41,379 bases of DNA from Bacilli bacterium (GTDB taxonomy: Bacteria; Bacillota_I; Bacilli_A; RFN20; CAG-826): the NCBI GenBank assembly GCA_023268805.1, contig JALRKT010000009.1, positions 1-41,379 of the forward strand. The letters are read 5' to 3'. Below, in pieces: positions 24,130 to 32,840 of the stretch (the first letter of the stretch is position 1; each line of letters begins with the position of its first letter). Below the pieces are notes generated by a model that saw only the letters and a list, made by a program, of their open reading frames with translations, was not told the DNA's origin and made no database searches. Both the position numbers and the translations under genes were made by a program.

Positions 24130-24999
24130 AAGTTGCGCTTCGACTTCAGAAGCGAAGTCCACGACTTTTTTCTCAATGCCTTCACCCACTTTGAAACGAG
24201 CAAACTGGACAACTTTAGCCTTATGTTTTGCTAAGACGTTCTTAACAGGTTCTTCTGTTTCAGACATCATAAACGGTTGTGCATCTAACGATTTTTCTTT
24301 AAAAAGTGTATTCACTTTTCCCTCGACAATCTTTTCAAGAATGTTGGCAGGTTTACCCGCAAGCTTTTCATCCGCGGCCACCAGGGCTTGTTGTTTGGCT
24401 TTTTCTTCTGCGATGAGGGTTGGATCAATCGCGTCGAGTGAAACATATTCAGGATTACGGTCAGTGATGTGCATCGCGAGTTGTTCGGCAAAGGTAGCAT
24501 CGCCTCCTTCAACGACCACGATGGACGAAACCACTCCATTCATATGAACGTATTGACCAAATTGTTGATTCGAGGTTTTGGAAAGTAAGGCAAAGCGACG
24601 TAAGGATAATTTTTCACCAATTTTAACCGTAGCATCGGTGAATAAGTCCATTGTTAAGCTAAGGGCTTCTTCTAAGGAAGCCGGGTTTTTCGCTAATAAG
24701 ATGCGAGCGGTTTCGTCCACTAACGCTCGAAATGGTTCGCCACGGGAAACGAAATCTGTTTCACAGTTGACTTCCACAAGCAGCATCGAAGCGCCATCGG
24801 CACTAGCATACACGAGGGATAACCCTTCTGCTGCGACACGATCTGCTTTTTTTGCAGCCTTTAAAACACCTTTTTCTTTGAGCCATTCTTGGGCTGCTTT
24901 AAGGTCCATGTTGGATTCCAACAATGCTTTTTTGCAGTCCATCATCCCCGCGCCGGTGATTTCGCGAAGTTCTTTAATCAAGGCAATCATGTCTGCCAT
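24115..24999 (-). CDS. tsf: translation elongation factor Ts
   Basis: A 294-aa EF-Ts that reloads EF-Tu with GTP. The N-terminal UBA-like domain has LREITGAGMMDCKKALLES, and the core TDFVSRG motif (VNCETDFVSRGEPF) is present. A second core domain and C-terminal helices follow. GGAAG precedes the ATG, and rpsB ends 3 nt upstream, the universal rpsB-tsf pair. Confidence 0.97.
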   Translation of the reverse strand: MADMIALIKELREITGAGMMDCKKALLESNMDLKAAQEWLKEKGVLKAAKKADRVAAEGLSLVYASADGASMLLVEVNCETDFVSRGEPFRALVDETARILLAKNPASLEEALSLTMDLFTDATVKIGEKLSLRRFALLSKTSNQQFGQYVHMNGVVSSIVVVEGGDATFAEQLAMHITDRNPEYVSLDAIDPTLIAEEKAKQQALVAADEKLAGKPANILEKIVEGKVNTLFKEKSLDAQPFMMSETEEPVKNVLAKHKAKVVQFARFKVGEGIEKKVVDFASEVEAQLKNTR

Positions 25000-25002
25000 G
25001 GT

Positions 25003-25959
25003 TTATTCTTCCTTCGCGTCAATTTTGACGGTGGGTTCTGCTGCAGGCGCTGGAGCAGCTGGGCGTTCTTCATAACGACGATCGCGTCGGGGGTGACGGT
25101 TTTCGTTCGGTTTGTTGAGTTCTTTTAAGGCCGCGAGCTTGGCTAAATAGTCATCATCGCTGGTGTAGGCCACCACGGGAGCGCCTCCTTTAGCTTCGAC
25201 AATCGCATCGGCTAAGGTTTGTACGATCAATTTTACGGAACCGACGGCATCATCATTCCCAGGAATCGGGAAATCGACTAAGTCTGGATCACAGTTGGTG
25301 TCCGTAATTCCGAACACAGGAATGTTTAATTTACGGGCTTCGGCAACGGCGTTATGGTCTACCATTGGATCGACAACAAAGACGGCTTTGGGTAAACCAC
25401 GAATTTCTTTAATCCCTTCAAAGTTTTTAAAGAGTTTTTCTTTTAATTTACGAAGATTGTTTGCTTCTTTCTTGGGAAGTAAGGCAAGCGTACCATCGGT
25501 TTCTTGAGTTTCTAAATCTTTAAGGTAACGAATACGACCAAGAATCGTGCGGAAGTTTGTTAAGGTTCCACCTAACCAACGAGTATTAATGTAGAAGGAG
25601 CCTGAACGTAACGCTTCTTCTTTGATGATGCCTTGAATTTGTTTTTTGGTACCGACGAATAAGACGGTGCCTTTATTATTGACAATTTCTTTGAGTTTCG
25701 CATACGCTTCCTCAATTTTCGTCACGGTTTTCTTTAAATCGACGATATAAATACCGCGGTCTGAGGTATAAATAAATTTCGCCATTTTTGGATTCCACTT
25801 GCGCATTTGATGACCATATTGGACACCGGCAGCTGCAAGCTTCTTCATTGAGATGATCGGTTCATTAGTTTGAACGACCACGTCTTCCATCGTCATTTCG
25901 TTCGTGTTTTCTGTTGCTTCGACAGCAGGTTGAACGACACCTTTTTCTTGTTCACTCAT
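25003..25959 (-). CDS. rpsB: ribosomal protein S2
   Basis: A 318-aa S2. The usual S2 start (ISMKKLAAAGVQYGHQMRKWNPKM) begins only at about residue 36, so there is an acidic N-terminal extension (rich in Glu, Thr, Asn). The C-terminus carries a Pro/Ala-rich, basic tail ending in an acidic stretch. The frame is open to 26001, but GGAGGAT precedes the ATG at 25959. Core motifs GTKKQ, NTRWLGGTLTNF and FGITDTNCDPDLVDFPIPGNDDA are normal. A structured leader with a clear promoter lies upstream. Confidence 0.95.
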   Translation of the reverse strand: MSEQEKGVVQPAVEATENTNEMTMEDVVVQTNEPIISMKKLAAAGVQYGHQMRKWNPKMAKFIYTSDRGIYIVDLKKTVTKIEEAYAKLKEIVNNKGTVLFVGTKKQIQGIIKEEALRSGSFYINTRWLGGTLTNFRTILGRIRYLKDLETQETDGTLALLPKKEANNLRKLKEKLFKNFEGIKEIRGLPKAVFVVDPMVDHNAVAEARKLNIPVFGITDTNCDPDLVDFPIPGNDDAVGSVKLIVQTLADAIVEAKGGAPVVAYTSDDDYLAKLAALKELNKPNENRHPRRDRRYEERPAAPAPAAEPTVKIDAKEE

Positions 25960-26084
25960 GGTGAATCCTCCTATTTGTTGAGCCTCCATCACTTCGAACA
26001 ACGTGCCCTAACCGAAGTTAGACAATGGCGGTTGAATTCATGATGTGTGTTGTCTCTATGGTGACATAGAGCGTGTAAATAATA
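25960..26084 (-). promoter_or_regulatory. rpsB leader RNA with 5' hairpin and UUCG tetraloop
   Basis: The predicted leader is about 113 nt. It opens with a perfect hairpin CTCTATG-TCAC-CATAGAG (26054-26071) at or beside +1. Further on is CTAAC-TTCG-GTTAG (26008-26021), a C(UUCG)G tetraloop. CATCA and TGATG segments could close a larger fold around it. This fits an autoregulatory S2 leader, which is inferred. Confidence 0.5.
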
Positions 26085-26106
26085 GCACATCTCTTCGTAA
26101 TAGCAA
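26079..26106 (-). promoter_or_regulatory. promoter of rpsB-tsf
   Basis: TTGCTA (26101-26106), 16-nt spacer, TGC-extended -10 TATTAT (26079-26084) on the - strand. The implied start is at about 26072, the base of the leader hairpin. Confidence 0.7.
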
Positions 26107-26112
26107 AGGAAT

Positions 26113-27021
26113 TTAACGCTTTTTTTGTTTTCCTCGCGGATGATTTTCATGGTAGGTTTTTAACATAGCTTCAGTAGATACATGCGTATAAATTTGCGTG
26201 GTTTGAATCGATTGATGCCCCAGCAGTTCTTGAATCATGCGTAAATCCGCCCCTTGATCTAATAATTGCGTGGCAAACGCATGACGAAGTTGATGCGGAT
26301 GCAAATGCGTTCCTTGCATGTGGGTCATCTTGGCCAATAAAAATTGAATTCCCCGTGGTGTCAGCGGTGTTCCGGATTGATTTAAAAAGACGTACGAGGT
26401 ATTGGTGTCTGCTGTTTTTTGTTGGAGCAGTTGGGGTCGAATTTGTTTTACGTATTGTTCCATCAGCCCCTGGGTGGACGGTCGTAAGGGAACAATGCGT
26501 TCTTTACTTCCTTTACCCAGCACGCGTAAAAACCGACGGGATCGATCAATCATCAGTGAGGTTAACCCTGCAACTTCACTCACACGAAGTCCTGAATAGT
26601 ACATGCATTCAAGCAGGCACAGATCACGGATTTTCATCCTGTCTTGCCCTTGCCTGATGTGCTCTAAGATTGCTTCCATCGTTGTCTCAGAGGCAGGATC
26701 CGGCAAACGAACGTGTCCTTTGGATGGCGCTAGCATGGCGAAGGGATTTAATTTTAAATGCCCTTGACGCACGTGAAAGGCGTACAAATGTTTTAAACTT
26801 GCTACATGCCGGCGCATGGAAGGCATTGATAATCCTTCTTGCCGTAAATGACTTAAATAATGGCGAATTTCAGGTAAACCCACCATGTCAAATTTCCAGG
26901 ATTGAGTTTTTAAAAAAGCAAAATAATGCGTACTATCACGTTGATAGGCCGCTAAGGTATGGGCGGCATACTTTCGTTCATGAAGTAAATAGTCTAAATA
27001 CGAGGCAAGGAGTTGATTCAT
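26113..27021 (-). CDS. xerC: tyrosine recombinase XerC/CodV type
   Basis: A 302-aa site-specific recombinase resolving chromosome dimers. The N-terminal SAM-like domain (about 1-95) is followed by the catalytic domain with Arg146, Lys170, His243, Arg246, His269 and Tyr278 (HQLRH, LGHQSIQTTQIYTH). Its position after topA matches CodV in Bacillus, so it is probably the housekeeping Xer rather than a mobile-element integrase. There is no SD; TATACT lies 6 nt before the ATG. clpQ, clpY and codY, which usually follow, are absent. Confidence 0.9.
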   Translation of the reverse strand: MNQLLASYLDYLLHERKYAAHTLAAYQRDSTHYFAFLKTQSWKFDMVGLPEIRHYLSHLRQEGLSMPSMRRHVASLKHLYAFHVRQGHLKLNPFAMLAPSKGHVRLPDPASETTMEAILEHIRQGQDRMKIRDLCLLECMYYSGLRVSEVAGLTSLMIDRSRRFLRVLGKGSKERIVPLRPSTQGLMEQYVKQIRPQLLQQKTADTNTSYVFLNQSGTPLTPRGIQFLLAKMTHMQGTHLHPHQLRHAFATQLLDQGADLRMIQELLGHQSIQTTQIYTHVSTEAMLKTYHENHPRGKQKKR

Positions 27022-27037
27022 GCCTATAGTATAATGA

Positions 27038-29164
27038 TTAGGCGGCGTCTTTTTTCGGGAAGGGTGTCAAATTTTCTAAATAATCACACTTCGGAAAACC
27101 AGAACAACCAATAAAGGGTCGTTTGGTTTTCTTGGCAATCCGTTTGAGTAACGGTTTGCCACACTTGGGACAAAGTCGACCAACTTCTTCAACAACGGGT
27201 TTTTCCTTAGGTTTGAACACTTTAACGCCATCTTCGGTGGTTTCTTCGTCTTGGTCTTCCCCTTCTTTTTCGGGCCAAGGGAACGGCACGTGATTCACGT
27301 TGTAATGACACGTAGGGTATTCTGAACATCCTAAAAACACACCAAATTTGGAGCGACGCGGAACAATGACCCCTTGGCAACCTGGTTTCGGACATTTTCC
27401 ATAAAACTGCATCGCCGGATGATCGTTAGGTAAATCGCCTGCCGCGTCATACTGTTCTTTAAAGTGGGTATAAAAAGCGGATAAAAGTTCACAACGTGTC
27501 TTTTCGCCATCTTTCACTTCGTCGAGTTTAAGTTCCATATCGGAGGTGTACGTTGCATTAATAAAATCCGAGAAATATTGAACAAGGTAGGCAATCGCCG
27601 CATGCGCTTCAGGATTCGGATAAAGCGTATGGCCTTTGACCGAGACGTAATGATGTTGTTTTAACCGATCAATGGTCGCGGCGTACGTGGACGGACGACC
27701 GATGCCTTGATACTCGAGTTCTTGAATGAGTTTGGCTTCTGAAAAGCGTCCAGGACCCGAGGTTTGATGGGCTTCAAATCCATCTTGATGGAGTGGATAC
27801 ACTTGACCTTGGAAGAGTTGCGGTAATTCGGGGTCATCGGTTTCTTCACTCATGCCATAGGCACGGCGGAACCCTGGGAAGGTAACGACACTCCCTGAGG
27901 CTTTGAACGTAAAATCGCCCCCGGTGAACGTATAGGTCGTAATTTCATATTGTTGCGGCGTCATCAGCGAGGCTAACGCTCGATTAAAAATAAGGCGATA
28001 AAGTTTGAGTTGGTCTAGACTCAAGTACGAGGCAATCGATTCTGGGGTTCTTAAAACACTGGTGGGTCGAATCGCTTCGTGAGCGTCTTGACTTTGCAAG
28101 ACCACCGTTTTGGATTTCGGCGCGCTTGCCACATACGCTTCGCCAAATTGCTTTGCGATAAACGCTTGTGCATCGGAGGTAAATCCTGCGGATAATCGGT
28201 CTGAATCGGTACGCATATACGTAATTAACCCGACTTGTTCACCCTGAATGGAAACCCCTTCATAGAGCTCTTGAGCAATCTTTTGGGTTTTCTTTGGCGA
28301 GAACTTTAAATAACTACTCGCATCTTGTTGAAGAGTGGAAGTACGAAACGCGGCTTTGGATTCGCGTTTTTTCTTTTGCATACTCACATCAGTCAATGTG
28401 ACTTCGGTCGGAAGTTTGTTTAATAAATCATTCGCTTTGGCTTCGGAATCAATCGGAATAATTTTTTTATACCCCTTGGGATCGGATTTATCGTCGGCCA
28501 TTTTCAAGGTTTGTCCTTGATACTGAGTCGCTTCAACGTTCAGCGGTCCTTGAGGCAAGGTCAATGATGTTTTTAATGTGTAATACGCTTGAGGGACAAA
28601 AGCGAGCACTTCAATTTCACGTTCAATGACAAACCGTAAGGCGACCGATTGAACACGTCCTCCTGCGGGTGAGTACACTTTTTTATTAAGAATTTTTGAA
28701 AGCATAAACCCAACGATACGGTCTAAAATACGTCGTGCTTCTTGGGATTGAACCATATCCATATTAATGGCACGGGGTTGGGCAATCGCTTCAAGAATTT
28801 TACTTTTGGTAATTTCATAAAATTCAATGCGTTCAGTCTTTTTCGGATCAAGTTGCATCGCATCGGCTAAGTGCCAGGCAATGGATTCCCCTTCGCGGTC
28901 AGGATCAGTTGCCAGAATCACTTTATCCATTTTCTTGGCTTGTTTCGTTAAGGTATCTACAAGTTTTTCTTTGCCTTTAATAATCGTATAGGTGGGTTGA
29001 AAACAATGGTCGATATCAACACCAAATCCTTGTTTTCCTGAAATCGCTAAATCACGAACATGGCCTTTGGAAGAGGCAATCGTGTACGTATCGGGTAATT
29101 TGGCCACATATTTTTCAAACGTCTTTTGTTTGGTGGGCGATTCGACAATTAATAAGATGTTCAT
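27038..29164 (-). CDS. topA: DNA topoisomerase I
   Basis: A 708-aa type IA topoisomerase that relaxes negative supercoils. The Toprim domain has ESPTKQKTFEKY and TDPDREGE (87-94); the active-site Tyr316 is in LITYMRTDS. Two C-terminal four-Cys zinc ribbons are seen (CPKPGC...GCSEYPTC and CPKCGK...GCSGFPKC), one fewer than in many relatives. GGAG precedes the ATG and a TTGACA-type promoter lies about 20-50 nt upstream. Confidence 0.97.
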   Translation of the reverse strand: MNILLIVESPTKQKTFEKYVAKLPDTYTIASSKGHVRDLAISGKQGFGVDIDHCFQPTYTIIKGKEKLVDTLTKQAKKMDKVILATDPDREGESIAWHLADAMQLDPKKTERIEFYEITKSKILEAIAQPRAINMDMVQSQEARRILDRIVGFMLSKILNKKVYSPAGGRVQSVALRFVIEREIEVLAFVPQAYYTLKTSLTLPQGPLNVEATQYQGQTLKMADDKSDPKGYKKIIPIDSEAKANDLLNKLPTEVTLTDVSMQKKKRESKAAFRTSTLQQDASSYLKFSPKKTQKIAQELYEGVSIQGEQVGLITYMRTDSDRLSAGFTSDAQAFIAKQFGEAYVASAPKSKTVVLQSQDAHEAIRPTSVLRTPESIASYLSLDQLKLYRLIFNRALASLMTPQQYEITTYTFTGGDFTFKASGSVVTFPGFRRAYGMSEETDDPELPQLFQGQVYPLHQDGFEAHQTSGPGRFSEAKLIQELEYQGIGRPSTYAATIDRLKQHHYVSVKGHTLYPNPEAHAAIAYLVQYFSDFINATYTSDMELKLDEVKDGEKTRCELLSAFYTHFKEQYDAAGDLPNDHPAMQFYGKCPKPGCQGVIVPRRSKFGVFLGCSEYPTCHYNVNHVPFPWPEKEGEDQDEETTEDGVKVFKPKEKPVVEEVGRLCPKCGKPLLKRIAKKTKRPFIGCSGFPKCDYLENLTPFPKKDAA

Positions 29165-29183
29165 ACAGACTCCATTCGACTAG

Positions 29184-29213
29184 AAAGTAGCAAGGAACCT
29201 TAACACGTGTCAA
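29184..29213 (-). promoter_or_regulatory. promoter of topA
   Basis: On the - strand TTGACA (29208-29213), 18-nt spacer, TACTTT (29184-29189) with TGC before it. It gives a leader of about 13 nt that includes the GGAG SD. Confidence 0.7.
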
Positions 29214-29236
29214 TGAATTTAACTCATGCTTTTTTC

Positions 29237-29258
29237 TTTATTTAATATATTAAATAAA
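29237..29258. repeat. 22-bp perfect AT palindrome over the dprA stop codon
   Basis: The half-site TTTATTTAATA is mirrored exactly at 29248-29258 with no spacer. It includes the dprA TAA. A T run follows on the + strand only, but no + gene is there, so a terminator role is doubtful; a protein site or mRNA end structure is possible. Confidence 0.6.
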
Positions 29259-30083
29259 TTTTTTCTCATGATTTTCGGTAGTTGAAGTTGATCCCTTTTG
29301 TTCATGTTGACCTAGCATGTGCTCTACGATATCTTGTGCGGATTCAACTAAGATCGCCCCGTCTTTAATGAGACGATTGGTGGAATTATCGGTACTTGCT
29401 AGATGCGGCAACACATACACATCTTTTCCCAAATACAACGCATAGCCAACCGTAATGAGTGTTCCACTTCGTTTTTTGGCTTCTGCGACAAACACCGCTT
29501 GGGCCAAACCCGCGATAATACGATTTCGCCACGGGAAATGCTCTTTATGAGGTTCGGTATTATGGGGATATTCCGATACCACAAGATGATCTTGGCAAAG
29601 CGTTTTGTATAAAGTCGTATTTTCTTCGGGATAGCAGCGATCAATACCTGAACCTAAAACGGCAATCGTTTTTCCATGCGCATCGAGCGTGGCCTGATGG
29701 GCCATGGTGTCAATGCCTCGTGCCAAGCCAGAAACGACAATAATGCCTTCTTCGATTAAAGCTTGGGTAATTTGTTGTGTCATCTTTAAGCCATACGGAG
29801 AGGCTTTCCGCGACCCAATCATCGCCAGGGATCGTGATCCCATATGTAAAAGTTGCACATTGCCGTAGTAAAAAAGCACAAAGGGCGGTTTATATATCTT
29901 TTTGAGAGATTCTGGATAATCATCATCAATGATCGTTAGTACGTGGGAACGAACACGTGCTAACGCATGATGGACCTCTTCTTCTTGAACGTGCTCTTTT
30001 TCTTTAATCGCTTGATAAATACGATTCCAATCCCCTTCGTATTTAATGGCTAAAAAAATAATAATATCTCGACCTTTCATCAT
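29250..30083 (-). CDS. dprA: DNA processing protein DprA/Smf
   Basis: A 277-aa single-strand DNA-binding protein that loads RecA during transformation. The Rossmann core has MIGSRKASPYG, VVSGLARGIDTMAH, AVLGSGIDRCYP and SEYPHNTEPHKEHFPWRNRII, then GTLITVGYAL. AGAGGT is the SD, and a 7-bp hairpin lies just before it. Two ATG codons are adjacent (30083 and 30080). A C-terminal DprA winged-helix is not obvious. Presence alone does not prove competence, since no com genes are visible here. Confidence 0.95.
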   Translation of the reverse strand: MMKGRDIIIFLAIKYEGDWNRIYQAIKEKEHVQEEEVHHALARVRSHVLTIIDDDYPESLKKIYKPPFVLFYYGNVQLLHMGSRSLAMIGSRKASPYGLKMTQQITQALIEEGIIVVSGLARGIDTMAHQATLDAHGKTIAVLGSGIDRCYPEENTTLYKTLCQDHLVVSEYPHNTEPHKEHFPWRNRIIAGLAQAVFVAEAKKRSGTLITVGYALYLGKDVYVLPHLASTDNSTNRLIKDGAILVESAQDIVEHMLGQHEQKGSTSTTENHEKKFI

Positions 30084-30093
30084 GGGTATACCT

Positions 30094-30111
30094 CTATCTA
30101 GGAGTAGATAG
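30094..30111 (-). promoter_or_regulatory. hairpin covering the dprA ribosome-binding region
   Basis: CTATCTA-ctcc-TAGATAG on the - strand ends at the base that begins the AGAGGT SD, about 11 nt before the dprA ATG. It may tune DprA translation in the rnhB-dprA message; it has no T run. Confidence 0.45.
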
Positions 30112-30119
30112 GGAAAAGA

Positions 30120-30755
30120 CTATTTATCCCACAAAGAAATTGAATGGAGGGTTTTTACCGGTCCAAAGGAGGTGCGATGCACGTGAGGTAGGATGCCGAG
30201 TCGGTTTAATGCATTTAGATGCATCGGGGTAGGATAGCCTTTATGCGCGGCAAATCCATACCCAGGATATTGGCGATCAAGTTGGACCATGATTCGATCG
30301 CGAGTCACTTTGGCAAGAATAGAAGCACAGGCTACGGCAAACACCTTTTGATCACCACGAATGACCGCCGCATAGGGAGCATATTTTTCCGGTAATTTCA
30401 TCGCGTCGGTGACGATAAAATCAGGGCGTGGCATCAGGCGATCTAAACTACGCATCATCCCGAGTCGGGATGCTTCTAAAATATTGATTTGATCAATCGT
30501 ATCGGCATCAATAACTTCAATGGCATAACTAAGGGCATGTTCACAAATCCACGCATATGCAAGGTCGCGTTCTTTTTCCGTCATCTTTTTCGAATCGTTA
30601 ATATAAGGAGCATCGCGGTGGGAGTGAATGAGGACGGCAGCCGCTACAACCGGACCGGCAATCGGACCGCGACCCGCTTCATCCGTCCCTGCGAGCAAGC
30701 GATAGCCTTGGGATTGATAATGTAGATCGAGGGTGAATTCAGGCTGTTTTTTCAT
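30120..30755 (-). CDS. rnhB: ribonuclease HII
   Basis: A 211-aa RNase HII removing RNA from RNA-DNA hybrids. The DEAGRG motif (Asp25, Glu26) starts the catalytic core, followed by DSKKMTEKERD, the FIVTDAMKLP Asp and VACASILAKVTRD. Length is standard. It overlaps rbgA by four bases and precedes dprA, the usual Bacilli order. Confidence 0.96.
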   Translation of the reverse strand: MKKQPEFTLDLHYQSQGYRLLAGTDEAGRGPIAGPVVAAAVLIHSHRDAPYINDSKKMTEKERDLAYAWICEHALSYAIEVIDADTIDQINILEASRLGMMRSLDRLMPRPDFIVTDAMKLPEKYAPYAAVIRGDQKVFAVACASILAKVTRDRIMVQLDRQYPGYGFAAHKGYPTPMHLNALNRLGILPHVHRTSFGPVKTLHSISLWDK

Positions 30756-31561
30756 TGAAACGTAAAGCGACCTAATTTACCGGTTGCCATATGGTGGAGA
30801 AACGTTTCTTCGGCAAGAGAAGTATCCCATGTTCCTGCTTTTTTCATCTGACGTTTTTCAGCAAAGGCGAGTAAGAAAGTATGATAATCCTCTCCCGTAA
30901 ATCCGTTCACGAAGGGATGGTGGGCGACCACCAAGCAACCAAAGAGATAACGGGCCAGGACTTCTTGAGGAAGAATTGAAAATTTCATCGAGCCAATGGC
31001 CGCGAGTTGATAGGCTACATCTTGGGATTCATAGCGTGGCGTTAAAACACCGGGCGTATCTAAAAGCGAGTAACCTAAGGTCGTATGAATCCACTGTTGT
31101 CCCCGCGTAGAACCCGCGCGATTTTCTGTCGCCACTTTTCGCGTCCCACATAAGCGATTGATAAGGGTGGATTTCCCGACATTAGGAACGCCCACAATCA
31201 TGAGTTTAAGCGGTTGAGGTTTTCGCCCTTTTTCTGCATCGATCTGATGGGCTTTTGCTTGCATCGATTTTAATGTTTGGCTTAACGTTTTCCATCCTGA
31301 GGGAGTGGTTAACGAGACATGAATCGTGGTGGAATCCCCCTCTTGAAGATCCTGAGAAAGGGGCGCTGCTAAATCCACTTTGTTATAGACGATTAGATGC
31401 GATTGACGGGCTTTTAAGGGAAAGGGAGGTAACGATGTAGCGACAGGGGCACGTGCATCCCGCATTTCAATCAACACATCAATCAGCGGTAATTTTTCTA
31501 AAATTTGCCGCCACGCTTTTTTCATATGGCCCGGAAACCAATGGACATTTTTTTGGTTCAT
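30752..31561 (-). CDS. rbgA: ribosome biogenesis GTPase RbgA (YlqF)
   Basis: A 269-aa circularly permuted GTPase for late 50S assembly. G4 (YNKVDLA) precedes G1 (GVPNVGKSTLINRL) and G3 (LLDTPGVL), the permuted order; the N-terminus WFPGHMKKA is characteristic. The frame is open to 31579, but the ATG at 31561 overlaps the lepB TGA (ATGA) and has GGTGG upstream. A C-terminal RNA-binding domain follows (HPFVNGFTGEDYHTFLLAFAEKR). Confidence 0.95.
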   Translation of the reverse strand: MNQKNVHWFPGHMKKAWRQILEKLPLIDVLIEMRDARAPVATSLPPFPLKARQSHLIVYNKVDLAAPLSQDLQEGDSTTIHVSLTTPSGWKTLSQTLKSMQAKAHQIDAEKGRKPQPLKLMIVGVPNVGKSTLINRLCGTRKVATENRAGSTRGQQWIHTTLGYSLLDTPGVLTPRYESQDVAYQLAAIGSMKFSILPQEVLARYLFGCLVVAHHPFVNGFTGEDYHTFLLAFAEKRQMKKAGTWDTSLAEETFLHHMATGKLGRFTFQ

Positions 31562-32193
31562 ACATACCACCGGGGCCACGAATACGTTCGACTGACGCAG
31601 TTACTTAAAACAACCCCCGATTGGGATGTCCCCGTGGAGGTCGTACACACCCCTTCAATGGCAATAAGTTTACCAATAATCATTGACCGTTGAATTGGAC
31701 CAAAGATGCGAGAATCTAAGGAGGAAGGACGATTATCTCCTGAGACAAAAAAAGCGTCGTTATTTAAAGAAACAGGCGCTTCACAACCGATATAGGTGGA
31801 GCCGGTGCACGTTTGGGAAACATAAGAGGCATCGTCATAAAAGGGTTGATCGATGGTAACGTCATTGATCAAAAGTGTTCCGTTTGTTTCAAAGGCAAGT
31901 GTTTCTCCTGGTAGTCCTAAAATACGTTTAATGATGAAGCGATCAATCGAAGGGTTTTGTTGAATGACGATAATATCAAATCGTTCTAATGACATTAAGG
32001 TACGGTCATGGACATCCATGATACCAAATTCATTATTTTGTAAGGTCGGTTGCATCGAGGCTCCCACGATTTTGATGGGCGTGAAATAAAGATTATGAAA
32101 AATAATGCCTGATCCTAAAATCATAAGGATCACAAAGACAATTTGTGAGAGAATGGCAAGACCTTTTTTGAGCGGATGTGGCAGTCGATTCAT
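31558..32193 (-). CDS. lepB: signal peptidase I
   Basis: A 211-aa membrane protease removing signal peptides. One N-terminal membrane segment (about 12-35) precedes the Ser46-Lys89 dyad (GASMQPTL; RFIIKRILGLPGE) and box E (FVSGDNRPSSLDSRIFG). The C-terminus is unusual: a Ser/Thr/Cys-rich stretch (EGVCTTSTGTSQSG) instead of a second membrane anchor. There is no SD; TATAAT lies 7 nt before the ATG, so a leaderless message is possible. It supports export of the CotH lipoprotein and others. Confidence 0.95.
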   Translation of the reverse strand: MNRLPHPLKKGLAILSQIVFVILMILGSGIIFHNLYFTPIKIVGASMQPTLQNNEFGIMDVHDRTLMSLERFDIIVIQQNPSIDRFIIKRILGLPGETLAFETNGTLLINDVTIDQPFYDDASYVSQTCTGSTYIGCEAPVSLNNDAFFVSGDNRPSSLDSRIFGPIQRSMIIGKLIAIEGVCTTSTGTSQSGVVLSNCVSRTYSWPRWYV

Positions 32194-32225
32194 ACGAATA
32201 ATTATAAACGCTATCTCACAGAAAG

Positions 32226-32254
32226 AAAAAAGATTCCTTGCGGAATCTTTTTTT
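32226..32254 (-). terminator. terminator of rplS
   Basis: On the - strand AAAAAAGATTCC-GCAA-GGAATCTTTTTT: a 12-bp stem capped by a GNRA-type GCAA loop with flanking A and T runs. It ends rplS just before lepB. Confidence 0.92.
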
Positions 32255-32258
32255 CAAT

Positions 32259-32606
32259 CTACTTGTCGAGAATTTCTTTAATGCGTGCCGCTTTACCAGA
32301 AAGTTTTGTCAGGTAGTTGAGCTTGTTACGACGAACCTTCCCGCGACGTAAGACGTCGATGGAGGCAATCGTTGGTGCGTGTAACGGGAAAATACGATGG
32401 ACCCCGATACCACTAGAAACTTTACGAACCGTAAATGTTTCGCCGATGCCACTTCCTTTGCGAGCAATGACAACCCCTTCAAATGCTTGAAGACGTTCCT
32501 TGCCACCTTCGATAATTCTGACCATGACTTTGACCGTATCCCCTGATTTAAATTCAGGAAGATCCTTACGAAGTTGGTCGGCGGTGATTTGATCAACTAA
32601 ATTCAT
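32259..32606 (-). CDS. rplS: ribosomal protein L19
   Basis: A 115-aa L19. [26 protein letters not shown] and [15 protein letters not shown] are the expected blocks, with the basic [13 protein letters not shown] near the C-terminus. AAAGGAGGG is the SD. It is a single-gene unit between its own promoter/leader and a strong terminator, divergent from rpsP. Confidence 0.97.
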   Translation of the reverse strand: MNLVDQITADQLRKDLPEFKSGDTVKVMVRIIEGGKERLQAFEGVVIARKGSGIGETFTVRKVSSGIGVHRIFPLHAPTIASIDVLRRGKVRRNKLNYLTKLSGKAARIKEILDK

Positions 32607-32725
32607 TGATTCACCCTCCTTTGGATCGTTTTGTCAAAGTGTTCATATCCATATCGATGATAGCGGACCACTTCTAGCACGTTTTCGTGCTTTCCTATAG
32701 TAGCAAAGCTAAGGCAGAATCGCAA
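32607..32725 (-). promoter_or_regulatory. promoter and possible L19 leader of rplS
   Basis: On the - strand TTGCGA (32720-32725), 17-nt spacer and TGC-TACTAT (32697-32702). The implied start at about 32690 is the base of a perfect hairpin AGCACG-AAAA-CGTGCT (32676-32691). A second stem, AAGTG with CACTT, follows before the SD. L19 leaders are a known Firmicutes autoregulatory RNA class; assignment here is by position and structure only. Confidence 0.5.
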
Positions 32726-32773
32726 TATATTTATCTTTCAATTTAATCCGGTAGCATCTTGAATCCAACCGTA

Positions 32774-32814
32774 AAGTAATTTTACTTGACGTCTACCTTT
32801 TTACAACCTACAAT
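32774..32814 (+). promoter_or_regulatory. promoter of rpsP-khpA with inverted repeat at the -35
   Basis: TTGACG (32786-32791), 17-nt spacer, TACAAT (32809-32814). The inverted repeat AAGTAA-tt-TTACTT (32774-32787) abuts and overlaps the -35 and could be an operator. The SD AAAAAAGGAG follows. Confidence 0.75.
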
Positions 32815-32840
32815 AAGAAAGTCAAAAAAGGAGATTATTT

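Noticed and set aside
24122-25128. Long + strand open frames antisense to tsf and rpsB
   Set aside because: They mirror well-conserved - strand genes, have no SD or family resemblance, and their Ser/Ala-rich composition is that of codon shadows.
26113-27021. XerC-like gene as the integrase of a mobile element
   Set aside because: It sits beside topA in the standard Bacilli order, has housekeeping Xer features and is far from the AT-rich segment.
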